Below, one piece after another: positions 24,931 to 33,187 of a stretch of DNA of 64,000 nucleotides. Under the pieces are notes generated by a model. The model did no database searches. It saw only the letters and a program-made list of their open reading frames with translations, and was not told the DNA's origin. This DNA is from Streptomyces sp. TLI_105 (GTDB lineage Bacteria > Actinomycetota > Actinomycetes > Streptomycetales > Streptomycetaceae): positions 4,694,501-4,758,500 of the forward strand of contig NZ_FNSM01000001.1 of the NCBI RefSeq assembly GCF_900105415.1. Reading direction: 5' to 3'. Each line of letters starts with the position of its first letter. The first letter of the stretch is position 1. The translations under genes were made by a program, and so were the position numbers.

Positions 24931-27900
24931 TCAGGCGACTGCCGCCGGATCGAGCAAGGCCCGTACGGCCTCGGCCTCGTGGGAACCCAGGGAGTCGAAT
25001 ACCTCCAGCGCGTCACGCCAGCAGACCTCGGCGCGCCCTGTCTGGCCGATGCCGGTGAGGGCGCGGCCGAGCACGGTCAGGACGTTGCCCCGCCTCCATT
25101 CGCCGCCGATGCCGCGCAGGACGGTCAGGGCCAGTTCCGCGTTCGACGCGGCCTGGGCGTAGCGCCTTTCCGTGACCTCGGCCTCGGCGAGTCGGTACAG
25201 CGTCATCCCCTCCCAGAGCCGCTGCCGACTGTCACGGAAGACGGCGAGAGCTTCCTTGAGCCGCTCGGCGGCGGCGCCGAACTGACCGCTCTGGGCCAGG
25301 GCCATGCCCAGTGCATAGCGCCCGTTGGCCCCCTTCAGGGCGTGCCCCAGGGTGTCGTACGTGTCCGTGCCCTGCTGGGCGAGGCGCACCGCGCTGTCCG
25401 TGCGTCCTGTGATCAGGTGGATGCGGGAGAGGTTGCACAGCGCGCTCGCCTCGCCGGCCAGGTCCTCGCAGCTGCGGAAGTGCGCGATGGCACGGGCGAA
25501 GTGCTGCTCCGCCTCGGCGTGGTTGTTCTGGTAGAACGCCATGACGCCCAGGATGTTCGGTGCCCAGCACAGAGGCAGCGGGTCGTCCACCGAGGTGGCC
25601 AGCCGCATAGCGGTGTGGGCCTCCTCGTCGGCCTGGGTGAAGCGGCCCGAGACGTGGTGGCCGTACGCGAGGGTGATCGAGGCCCGGCACTCGGCGCGGG
25701 AGTCGCCCTGCCCGCCCGCCGCCTCCCGCAGCACCGTCGCCACCGCCTCGTACTCCTTCGAGTTCGCGCCCGACTCCGCCAGGTCCAGGGACGCCCACAG
25801 GAGGTCCACCCCCCGGCGCAGGGTCCTCGGGGACGACGCGGACTGGCGGACGCAGGCCAGGAGGCAGTTGGCCTCCGCGTAGAGCCAGTCCTGGGCCTCG
25901 TGGCGGTCGGTGAAGGTGAGGCCCTCGTACGACGTGGGCTCCAGGTGGTCCACCAGGCGGTCGCCCGGTCGCTCGATCGCGTACACCCGCGCCGCCGTCG
26001 AGAGGTAGAAGTCCAGGAGGCGCGAGAGCGCCGCCTCCTTCTCCGACGGGGGCTGTTCGTCGCGGTCCGCGCACGCACGCGCGTAGAGCCGGACCAGGTC
26101 GTGGTAGCGGTAGCGTCCCGGCGCCGCCGATTCCACCAGGGACGTGTCGACGAGGGCCTCCAGGAGGTCCTCGGTGTCCCACAGGGGGAGGTCCAGGACC
26201 GCCGCCGCAGCAGCCAGCGAGATGTCCGGTCCGTCCGCCAGGCCCAGCAGGCGGAAGGCCCTCGCCTGGGCCGGCTCCAGCTGGCCGTAGCCGAGTTCGA
26301 AGGTCGCCTTGACGGCGAGGTCGCCCGCCTGGAGCTCGTCGAGGCGCCGCCGCTCGTCGGCCAGCTTCGCCGCCAGGACCGACACCGTCCACGTCCGGCG
26401 CGCCGCCAGGCGGGACGCCGCGATGCGGATCGCGAGCGGGAGGAAGCCGCAGGCCGCGACCACGTCGAGGGCCGCCTCCCGTTCGGCTCGGACCCGCTCC
26501 TCGCCCACGATCCTCGTGAACAGCTGGAGCGCCTCCTCCGGCGACATCACGTCCAGGTCGACCAGGTGCGCGCCCGCCAGGTCGACCATGCGGATGCGGC
26601 TCGTGACCAGGGCCGCGCAGCCCGCCGTGCCGGGGAGCAGGGGGCGGATCTGGGCCGCGTCACGGGCGTTGTCCAACAGGACCAGGACCCGGCGGCCGTC
26701 CAGCGTCGAGCGGTACAGCGCCGCCCGGTCGTCGAGCGAGTCCGGGATGGCCGAGTCCGGTGTGCCGAGGGCGCGGAGGAAGGAGCCGAGGACGGTCTCC
26801 GGCGCGGCGGCGCGCGAGCCGGCGCCCTGGAGGTCGACGTACAGCTGGCCGTCGGGGAAGTGTGGCCGGGCCTCGTGGGCGACGTGCACGGCGAGCGTGG
26901 TCTTGCCGACGCCGCCGATGCCCGCGAGCGCCGAGACCGCCATGACGTGGCCCTCGGCGGTGGCGAGCCGGGCGCCGAGTTCCCGTACGAAGGCCGCGCG
27001 GCCCGTGAAGTCGGGGACGGTGGCGGGCAGCTGGGCGGGACGGGCCACGGGCGCGGCGGCGGGGGACGGCTCCTCCACCGGGCGGGCGAGCTCGGCGTCG
27101 GCCTGCAGGATGCGCTGCTGGAGCCGGGACAGCTCGGGGGTCGGGTCGACGCCCAGTTCGTCGGCGAGGAGCCGGCGGGTGTCGGCGTACACGGCGAGCG
27201 CCTCGGCCTGCCGCCCGCTGCGGTAGAGGGCCAGCATGAGGAGCTCGCGCAGGCGCTCCCGCAGGGGGTGCGCGGCGGTGAGCGCGGTCAGCTCGGAGAC
27301 GGCCTCCGCGTGCGCGCCGACCTCCAGGTCGATGTCCAGGCGGGTTTCGAGGAGGGTGAGCCGCCACTCCTCCAGGCGGGTCCGCTGGGTCTCGGCGTAC
27401 GGGCCTGGTACGGAGGCCAGCACCTCGCCGTCCCACAGGTCCAGCGCCTCGGCGAGCTTCGCCCGGGCGGCGGTCCGGTTCCCGGCCGCGCGGAGCTTAT
27501 CGGCCTCCGTGGCGAGCTCCTGGGCGGCGGTCACGTCGAGCGCGTCGGCGGGGGTGCGGAGCGCGTAGCCCCCGGACTCGCTGACGAGGACGTTCGGGTC
27601 GAGGGCCTTGCGGAGCCGGGAGGCGTACGTACGGACCGCGGCGAGCGCCTGGGAGGGGGGTTCCTCGCCCCAGAGCGCGTCGATCAGCTCGTGCGCGGTG
27701 GCGGTGCGGCCGCCGCGCAGGAGCAGCGCGGCGAGCAGGGCGCGCTGCTGCGGGGAGCCGGTGGGAACGGGTGCGCCGTCGCGCCAGGCGCGGACGGGTC
27801 CGAGCACGCCGAAGCGGAGCGAGCCGGGGGAGCCCCCGCTCGTGCCGGCGCCCGTGTCCGGGCGCATGCCGGTGTCCGTGGTCCCGTCGGCAGACGTCGC

Positions 27901-27975
27901 TTCGCCCACCGGGGCTGCCGGGCCCGGCTTCGGAGCCCGCTGTGCCGGAACTCGCGGCCCGTTCTCACGGTCCAT
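24931..27975 (-). CDS. afsR: AfsR-type SARP regulator with NB-ARC ATPase and TPR domains
   Basis: 1014 residues, close to the usual AfsR length. An N-terminal winged-helix DNA-binding domain ('LRFGVLGPVRAWRDGAP', 'LLAALLLRGGRTATAHELIDALW') is followed by the bacterial transcriptional activator domain (to about residue 285). Then comes an NB-ARC ATPase with P-loop 'AGIGGVGKTTLAVHVAHEA' (about 345-365) and 'VLVLLDNARDAAQIRPLLPG'. The C-terminal third is TPR-like. AfsR is a pleiotropic activator of secondary metabolism, phosphorylated by Ser/Thr kinases such as AfsK. The afsS-like gene downstream supports true AfsR identity. A separate Ser/Thr kinase lies at 14.4 kb, but no link is shown. Confidence 0.93.
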   Translation of the reverse strand: MDRENGPRVPAQRAPKPGPAAPVGEATSADGTTDTGMRPDTGAGTSGGSPGSLRFGVLGPVRAWRDGAPVPTGSPQQRALLAALLLRGGRTATAHELIDALWGEEPPSQALAAVRTYASRLRKALDPNVLVSESGGYALRTPADALDVTAAQELATEADKLRAAGNRTAARAKLAEALDLWDGEVLASVPGPYAETQRTRLEEWRLTLLETRLDIDLEVGAHAEAVSELTALTAAHPLRERLRELLMLALYRSGRQAEALAVYADTRRLLADELGVDPTPELSRLQQRILQADAELARPVEEPSPAAAPVARPAQLPATVPDFTGRAAFVRELGARLATAEGHVMAVSALAGIGGVGKTTLAVHVAHEARPHFPDGQLYVDLQGAGSRAAAPETVLGSFLRALGTPDSAIPDSLDDRAALYRSTLDGRRVLVLLDNARDAAQIRPLLPGTAGCAALVTSRIRMVDLAGAHLVDLDVMSPEEALQLFTRIVGEERVRAEREAALDVVAACGFLPLAIRIAASRLAARRTWTVSVLAAKLADERRRLDELQAGDLAVKATFELGYGQLEPAQARAFRLLGLADGPDISLAAAAAVLDLPLWDTEDLLEALVDTSLVESAAPGRYRYHDLVRLYARACADRDEQPPSEKEAALSRLLDFYLSTAARVYAIERPGDRLVDHLEPTSYEGLTFTDRHEAQDWLYAEANCLLACVRQSASSPRTLRRGVDLLWASLDLAESGANSKEYEAVATVLREAAGGQGDSRAECRASITLAYGHHVSGRFTQADEEAHTAMRLATSVDDPLPLCWAPNILGVMAFYQNNHAEAEQHFARAIAHFRSCEDLAGEASALCNLSRIHLITGRTDSAVRLAQQGTDTYDTLGHALKGANGRYALGMALAQSGQFGAAAERLKEALAVFRDSRQRLWEGMTLYRLAEAEVTERRYAQAASNAELALTVLRGIGGEWRRGNVLTVLGRALTGIGQTGRAEVCWRDALEVFDSLGSHEAEAVRALLDPAAVA

Positions 27976-28105
27976 CGCTCCCCCTGCCGCTGCCGCTGGT
28001 TTCGCCCAAGACAGTCTGCCTTGTCCGGAGGGGGTCCGTCAGCATCGGGTCGGTCGTTGTGAAGCCGTTGTGCGCCGGTAACCCGGTCGTTCTGGCCCCC
28101 GATAG

Positions 28106-28120
28106 CTGACGGGTCGTCAG
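28106..28120. promoter_or_regulatory. Regulon palindrome, site 5 (CTGACG-GGT-CGTCAG)
   Basis: Near-consensus copy 22 bp before the amidohydrolase ATG, in the divergent gap with afsR (131 bp from the afsR start). Confidence 0.75.
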
Positions 28121-28141
28121 ATCGGCGCTACCGTGAAAGCC

Positions 28142-29359
28142 ATGGAGACCTTCCCGAAGATCATCTCGGTGGACGACCACACCGTGGAGCCCCCGCACGT
28201 CTGGCGGGACCGGCTCCCGTCCCGGTACCACGACACCGGACCCCGGATCGTCCGCGCCCCGCTCAAGGAAATGACCTTCCTCGGCGGCAAGTTCGCCCCG
28301 GTCATGGGCGCCCAGGGGGACGACGGGCCGATCGGCGACTGGTGGGTGTACGAGGATCTGCACAGACCCCTCACCCGGCTCGACACCGCCGTCGGCTACG
28401 ACCGGGACGAGATACGCCTCGAAGTCATCACGTACGAGCAGATGCGGCCCGGCTCCCACTCCGTGCCCGACCGGCTCGCCGACATGGACGTCAACCACGT
28501 CCAGTCCGCGCTCTGCTTCCCCACCTTCCCCCGCTTCTGCGGGCAGACCTTCACCGAGGCGAACGACCGCGAGCTCGGCCTGCTCTGCGTCCGCGCCTAC
28601 AACGACTGGACGGTCGAGGAGTGGTGCGGGCCCGAGGCGCACGGGCGGCTGATCCCGCTCACCCTCATCCCGCTCTGGGACCCCGAGCTCGCCGCCGCCG
28701 AGGTCCGCCGCAACGCCGCGCGCGGGGTCCGGGCCGTCGCCTTCTCCGAGATCCCGCCGCACCTCGGCCTCCCCTCGGTCCACACGGACCACTGGGACCC
28801 CTTCTTCCGGGCGTGCGACGAGACCGGCACGGTCATCGCGATGCACATCGGCTCCTCCAGCCGGATGCCGTCGACCTCCGCCGACGCGCCGCCGGCCGTC
28901 GGCTCCACCATCACCTTCGCGAACTGCTGCTTCTCGATGGTCGACTGGCTGATGAGCGGCAAGTTCGAGCGGTTCCCGAACCTGCGGATCATGTACGCGG
29001 AGGGGCAGATCGGCTGGATCCCGTACATCCTGGAGCGCGCCGACGTCGTCTGGGAGGAGAACCGCGCCTGGGGCGGCGTCGCCGACAAGGTCACCCGCCC
29101 GCCCTCCGAGCTCTTCGCGGACCACGTCTTCGGCTGCTTCTTCGACGACGCCTTCGGGCTCCGCAACCTCGACGCGATCGGGGCGGGGAACGTCCTGTAC
29201 GAGACCGACTACCCGCACTCGGACTCCACCTGGCCCAAGTCGAAGGAGGTCGGCGAGGCGCAGATGGGCCACCTGCCGGCGGACGTCGTCGAGCGGATCG
29301 TCCGCGGCAACGCGATCGAGCTCCTCGGGCTGACGCCGGACGGTCTCTGGCGGCCGTAG
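28142..29359 (+). CDS. Amidohydrolase 2 family protein (ACMSD-like metal hydrolase)
   Basis: 405 residues. TIM-barrel amidohydrolase-2 features: 'ISVDDHTVEPPHVWRDRLP' at the N-terminus, 'DRLADMDVNHVQSALCFP', 'GTVIAMHIGSSS' (metal His), 'FPNLRIMYAEGQIGWIPYILERAD' and 'VLYETDYPHSDSTWP' (metal Asp). Such enzymes decarboxylate or hydrolyse cyclic or ring-cleavage acids. ATG 28142 is preferred; a GTG three codons upstream is possible and no strong ribosome site is seen. Regulon site 5 lies just upstream. The substrate is unknown. Confidence 0.86.
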   Translation: METFPKIISVDDHTVEPPHVWRDRLPSRYHDTGPRIVRAPLKEMTFLGGKFAPVMGAQGDDGPIGDWWVYEDLHRPLTRLDTAVGYDRDEIRLEVITYEQMRPGSHSVPDRLADMDVNHVQSALCFPTFPRFCGQTFTEANDRELGLLCVRAYNDWTVEEWCGPEAHGRLIPLTLIPLWDPELAAAEVRRNAARGVRAVAFSEIPPHLGLPSVHTDHWDPFFRACDETGTVIAMHIGSSSRMPSTSADAPPAVGSTITFANCCFSMVDWLMSGKFERFPNLRIMYAEGQIGWIPYILERADVVWEENRAWGGVADKVTRPPSELFADHVFGCFFDDAFGLRNLDAIGAGNVLYETDYPHSDSTWPKSKEVGEAQMGHLPADVVERIVRGNAIELLGLTPDGLWRP

Positions 29360-29370
29360 AGCCTGCCCTC

Positions 29371-29412
29371 CGGATGCGGCCGGGTCCTCTCCGGAGGGCC
29401 CGGCCGCATCCG
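29371..29412. terminator. Hairpin terminator after the amidohydrolase gene
   Basis: Perfect 14-bp stem (arms 29371-29384 and 29399-29412, CGGATGCGGCCGGG and complement) with a 14-base loop, starting 11 bp after the stop. Confidence 0.8.
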
Positions 29413-29521
29413 TGCGGGCTCCGTCGTACGCCCTGGTTCGGGCCGCTTGTCGCCCCATCGGCCCAACCAGGCCGCCCCCTGATGGCGGCGTGTCATGGAC
29501 TGCGCACAAATAGTAGTCAAG

Positions 29522-29538
29522 TGTGCGTTTCTTGCACA
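29522..29538. promoter_or_regulatory. Palindrome TGTGC-N7-GCACA upstream of the repeat-rich membrane protein gene
   Basis: Inverted repeat in an AT-rich stretch 59 bp before the likely ATG (29597). It is followed by CGAGACAG and a GGAG ribosome site. Candidate operator for an unknown regulator. Confidence 0.4.
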
Positions 29539-29596
29539 TTCACGAGACAGCCACGGTGGACGTCCCCCCACGATGTTCACGAACGGAGCCTGTGAC

Positions 29597-31174
29597 ATGA
29601 CCCCCGACCTCCCGCACATCCCACCGGCGGACGACGACATAGAACCGACCACAGAGCCTCGCCCGGGTCCGTCCCGCCAGCCGCTTGTCTCCTCGTCCCC
29701 GGCGCTCGGCGCGCCTCCCTTCCCCGACCGGCCGACGACGTCCCCCGTCGTGCCGGCGGTTCCGGTCGTACCGACAGTTCCGATCGGATCAGCGGTCCCG
29801 GCGGCGACGATGCTTCCGGCCGAACCGGGGTCCCTCGCCGAACCGGGGTCCCCGGCCGAACCGGAGGCCCCGCTCGCCCCGGAGGCCCCGGCCGAACCGG
29901 GGTTCCCGGCCTCCGTGGAGCCCCCGGCTGCGGGGGAGGCCCCGACCGCCTCGGAGCTTCTGGCCGGTCTGGAGTCTCCGGCCGATCCGAAGGCGCGGGC
30001 TGCTTCAGGGTCCTCGGCCGATCCGAAGGCCCCGGCCGATCCGGAGTCCTCGGCCGGCCCGGAGTCCTCGGCCGGTCCGGAGTCCCAGGCCGCTTCCGAG
30101 CTCCCGGCCGAGCCGGAGATCGCGGCCGAGACCGAGCCCTCGGCCCATGCCGGGCCCTCGGCCGCCTCGGAGGTCCCGCACGACCCGGAGGTCCCGCACG
30201 ACCCGGAGGCCCCGCACGACCCGGAGGCCCCGGCCGACCCGCAGGCGCATGCCTCTCCCGAGCCGGTGGCGGCCCACGACGAGGCCGGTGACGAAGCGGT
30301 TCACACGCTTCTGCGGACGGCGGCGACCGAGCGGCCGGTGGAGGAGGTCGCCGCGTTGGTGGCCCGCCTCCAGGAGACCGGCGAACTCTCCAGCCCCGCG
30401 GACGTGGCGCTCCGCGCGGCGGCCGTCACCCGCCCGCTGGACGAAGTGCGTCAGCTCCTCGCGCTGCTGAACGCCTCCGGATACGACCTCCACCAGGCCG
30501 AGACCACGCTGCGCGCCGCGGCGGTGGGCCGGCCGGTCGAGGACGTGGTCCGGCTCGTCGGCATCCTCGGCGCCGACAGCAGCGACTGGCAGACCGCAGC
30601 GGGCGGGGACGGCGGGGCGCGGCAGGCCGAACCCGGCGGCGAGGAGGACCGCGCGCGCGTCGGCGAGGGAGCCGCACCGGCCGCCACCGCCCCGAAGCGT
30701 GTCCGGCGCGCCGCCAAGGGGCGGAAGTCCGCCCTGGACGGGGCACTGGCCTCGGGTCCCGGCAGCCACACCGCCTCGCCCGCGCTGAGGTCGGCCCTGC
30801 GCTGGCCCGCGGCGCTCGCGCTGTTCGCCTGCGGCCTCCTCCATCTGCCGGTGGACCTCGCGGGCCTGCGCTCGGGCGGCGACGCGGAGGCGGTGTCCGC
30901 GGTCGTCACCGTGCTCTGCCTGGCGTGCGCGGTGTGGCTGGCGGCCCGGGACACCCTGATCGTCTGGGCCGCCGGCGCGGGCCTCGCCATCGTCGTCATC
31001 GCGCTCCACGGAGTGGCGAGCGCGCGCGACGGCGACCTGCTGGGCAGCAGTCTCGGCACCACCTTCGCCTGGGCCAAGGCGCTGGCGCTCCTGAGCGCCG
31101 TGGGCATCGTCTGTCTGGCCGGCTCGGCCCTGGTGCGCCATGCGAGGGCGACCGGCGCGGCGGACAGCACCTGA
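29597..31174 (+). CDS. Membrane protein with Pro/Glu-rich repeats and three tandem helical repeats
   Basis: 525 residues. Residues about 30-225 are a low-complexity Pro/Glu/Ala region made of near-repeats ('EPGSPAEPEAP', 'ADPKAPADPESSAGPESS', 'HDPEVPHDPEAPHDPEAP'). Then come three tandem units of about 34 residues, each with the core 'R-A-A-x-x-RP-V/L-E/D-E/D-V-x-x-L-V/L-x-x-L' (about 235-335). The C-terminus has four hydrophobic helices (about 397-510). ATG 29597 is chosen for the GGAG site over an upstream ATG at 29495. I do not recognise the family. It looks like a cytoplasmic helical-repeat domain tethered to the membrane. Confidence 0.72.
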   Translation: MTPDLPHIPPADDDIEPTTEPRPGPSRQPLVSSSPALGAPPFPDRPTTSPVVPAVPVVPTVPIGSAVPAATMLPAEPGSLAEPGSPAEPEAPLAPEAPAEPGFPASVEPPAAGEAPTASELLAGLESPADPKARAASGSSADPKAPADPESSAGPESSAGPESQAASELPAEPEIAAETEPSAHAGPSAASEVPHDPEVPHDPEAPHDPEAPADPQAHASPEPVAAHDEAGDEAVHTLLRTAATERPVEEVAALVARLQETGELSSPADVALRAAAVTRPLDEVRQLLALLNASGYDLHQAETTLRAAAVGRPVEDVVRLVGILGADSSDWQTAAGGDGGARQAEPGGEEDRARVGEGAAPAATAPKRVRRAAKGRKSALDGALASGPGSHTASPALRSALRWPAALALFACGLLHLPVDLAGLRSGGDAEAVSAVVTVLCLACAVWLAARDTLIVWAAGAGLAIVVIALHGVASARDGDLLGSSLGTTFAWAKALALLSAVGIVCLAGSALVRHARATGAADST

Positions 31175-31304
31175 CCCACCGGAGTACGAAGTTCGTTCCC
31201 CCGCTCGGGCGGCTCCGCCGCCCGAGCGTGGGCATGTCGGGACGGCCGGCCGGGCGGCTCGCTTCACGGGCTCGGCCCGGAGTCCCGGATCCCCTACCCC
31301 TTGC

Positions 31305-31319
31305 CTGATGGATCGTCAG
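31305..31319. promoter_or_regulatory. Regulon palindrome, site 6 (CTGATG-GAT-CGTCAG)
   Basis: First of two tandem copies upstream of the LLM-SDR operon, 80 bp before the LLM start. Confidence 0.72.
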
Positions 31320-31346
31320 GTACGAGCATGGGCCCTGCTCGCTGAA

Positions 31347-31361
31347 GTGACGATCCGTCAG
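31347..31361. promoter_or_regulatory. Regulon palindrome, site 7 (GTGACG-ATC-CGTCAG)
   Basis: Second copy, 42 bp (four helical turns) from site 6 and 37 bp before the LLM ATG. Confidence 0.72.
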
Positions 31362-31398
31362 ATACGGGCCCGGTGCCCGGGGCGCAAGGGGGTTTTCC

Positions 31399-32316
31399 AT
31401 GGTGGTCTACGGCATGCAGCTGCCGGTCCAGTCGCAGAGCACCCTCTACGCCGAGCCCTGGGAGGCGGCCGCGGGCCCGGCGGACCTGCTCGCCGTCGCC
31501 CGGGCCGCCGAGGCACACGGCTTCGACTACCTCGCGAGCTGTGACCACGTCGCCGTCCCGCGCCGCCTCGCCGGAGCGATGAGCACCGTCTGGTACGACC
31601 CGGTGGCCACGCTCTCCTTCCTCGCCGCGGCCACCGAGCGCGTCCGGCTCCTCTCGCACGTCGCCGTCGTCGGCCTGCGGCATCCGCTCGTCACGGCCAA
31701 GGCGTACGCGACGCTCGACCACCTCTCCGGCGGCCGCCTGGTCCTCGGGGTCGGCGCCGGGCACGTCCAGGAGGAGTTCGAGGCGCTCGGCGTGGACTTC
31801 GCCCGCCGGGGCGCCGTGCTCGACGAGACGGTCGACGCGCTGCGGGCGGCCCTCGGGCCCGAGGAGTACCCGGAGCACGTGGGGGAGCGGTTCGCCTTCA
31901 AGGACCTGGGGCAGCTGCCCCGGCCCGCGCAGGAGCGGGTCCCGCTCTGGGTGGGCGGCTCCTCGCCGGCCGCCGTGCGCCGGGCCGCGCTCAAGGGCGA
32001 CGGCTGGCTGCCGCAGGGCGACCCGCGCGAGAAGCTCGCCGGGCAGATCCGGAAGCTGCTGCGGCTCCGCGCGGAGGCCGGGATCGCGGAGCCGATCACC
32101 GTCGGCGCGATCACCGAGGCGCTGTACGTCGGCACGCCCGGCTGGGAGGTCGGCCGGCGCACCCTGAGTGGCCGGCCGGAGGAGCTCGCCGCCTCCCTGC
32201 GCGCGTACGGGGAGATGGGCGTGCACCAGATACAGGTCCGGTTCCGCTCCCGGAGCCGTACCGAACTCATCGACCAGATCGCGGCCTTCGGCACGGAGGT
32301 CGCACCCCACCTCTAG
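31399..32316 (+). CDS. LLM class F420-dependent oxidoreductase
   Basis: 305 residues, luciferase-like TIM barrel. Typical segments: 'LLAVARAAEAHGFDYLASCDHVAVP', '[50 protein letters not shown]' (the strand-5 F420-binding block) and 'PLWVGGSSPAAVRRAALKGDGWLP'. Single-subunit LLM proteins with 'DHLSGGR' and this length normally use F420. First gene of a two-gene operon with the SDR 10 bp downstream, behind tandem regulon sites 6 and 7. The substrate is unknown; a C=C or C=O reduction/oxidation on an acyl-CoA ring intermediate would fit the regulon. Confidence 0.88.
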   Translation: MVVYGMQLPVQSQSTLYAEPWEAAAGPADLLAVARAAEAHGFDYLASCDHVAVPRRLAGAMSTVWYDPVATLSFLAAATERVRLLSHVAVVGLRHPLVTAKAYATLDHLSGGRLVLGVGAGHVQEEFEALGVDFARRGAVLDETVDALRAALGPEEYPEHVGERFAFKDLGQLPRPAQERVPLWVGGSSPAAVRRAALKGDGWLPQGDPREKLAGQIRKLLRLRAEAGIAEPITVGAITEALYVGTPGWEVGRRTLSGRPEELAASLRAYGEMGVHQIQVRFRSRSRTELIDQIAAFGTEVAPHL

Positions 32317-32326
32317 GGAGTCGGAC

Positions 32327-33088
32327 ATGGGAAAGCTCGACGGGCGGGTCGTCCTCGTCACCGGGGCGGCGCGCGGGCAGGGCGAGCAGGAGGCGCGGCT
32401 GTTCGCCGCCGAGGGCGCGAAGGTGGTCCTCGGGGACGTCCTGGACGAGGCCGGCGAGGCGCTGGCCAAGGACCTGGGGGAGGACCGGGCCGCGTACGTC
32501 CACCTGGACGTGACGAGCGAGGGCGACTGGACGGCGGCCGTGGCGGCGGCCGAGGAGCGCTTCGGGAAGATCGACGGGCTCGTCAACAACGCGGGCATCC
32601 TCCGCTTCAACGAGCTGGTGTCGACCCCGCTCGACGAGTTCCGGGCGATCGTCTCGGTCAACCAGACCGGCTGCTTCCTGGGCATCCGTACGGTCGCGCC
32701 GGTGATCGCGGCGGCCGGTGGCGGGACGATCGTCAACACCGCCTCGTACACGGGGCTGACCGGCATGGCTGGGGTCGGCGCCTACGCGGCGAGCAAGCAC
32801 GCCGTCCTCGGGTTGACCCGGGTCGCCGCCCTGGAGCTGGCCGCGAAGGGCGTCCGGGTCAACGCGGTCTGCCCGGGCGCGATCGACACCCCCATGAGCA
32901 ACCCGGAGGGCGTGGAGCCGGCGGCCACGGCCGAGCTGTACCGCAAGCTCGTGCCGCTCGGGCGGATCGGCCGGCCGGAGGAGGTGGCGGCCCTGGTGCT
33001 CTTCCTGACCGGGGCGGACTCGGCGTACATCACGGGCCAGCCGTTCGTGATCGACGGCGGCTGGCTGGCGGGCGTCAGCCTTTTCTGA
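32327..33088 (+). CDS. SDR family oxidoreductase (hydroxysteroid dehydrogenase-like)
   Basis: 253 residues, classical SDR. Cofactor motif 'VTGAARGQG' (about residues 11-19), Asp after the second strand ('LGDVLDEAGE', NAD preference), 'NNAGI', and the active-site Ser and Tyr-x-x-x-Lys in 'NTASYTGLTGMAGVGAYAASKHA'; C-terminal 'PGAIDTPM'. The pattern resembles actinobacterial 3-alpha/20-beta-hydroxysteroid dehydrogenases (such as Rv2002). It is co-transcribed with the LLM gene. Oxidation of a ring or side-chain hydroxyl is inferred. Confidence 0.88.
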   Translation: MGKLDGRVVLVTGAARGQGEQEARLFAAEGAKVVLGDVLDEAGEALAKDLGEDRAAYVHLDVTSEGDWTAAVAAAEERFGKIDGLVNNAGILRFNELVSTPLDEFRAIVSVNQTGCFLGIRTVAPVIAAAGGGTIVNTASYTGLTGMAGVGAYAASKHAVLGLTRVAALELAAKGVRVNAVCPGAIDTPMSNPEGVEPAATAELYRKLVPLGRIGRPEEVAALVLFLTGADSAYITGQPFVIDGGWLAGVSLF

Positions 33089-33099
33089 CGGCTCATCAG
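33085..33099. promoter_or_regulatory. Regulon palindrome, site 8 (CTGACG-GCT-CATCAG)
   Basis: Overlaps the SDR stop codon; upstream member of the tandem pair before the second LLM gene. Confidence 0.7.
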
Positions 33100-33148
33100 G
33101 TATTGACGCTCCTGCGCCGCGGTGCGAGAGTCGGGCACATCAAGGAAT

Positions 33149-33163
33149 CTGACGCATCGTCAG
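33149..33163. promoter_or_regulatory. Regulon palindrome, site 9 (CTGACG-CAT-CGTCAG)
   Basis: Near-consensus copy 24 bp before the second LLM start (33188), 64 bp (centre to centre) from site 8. Confidence 0.75.
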
Positions 33164-33187
33164 ATAAGACGAGGACGGTGAACCCCC

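Noticed and set aside
29495..29596. Upstream ATG extension of the repeat-rich membrane protein
   Set aside because: It covers the AT-rich promoter with the palindrome; the ATG at 29597 has a GGAG site.
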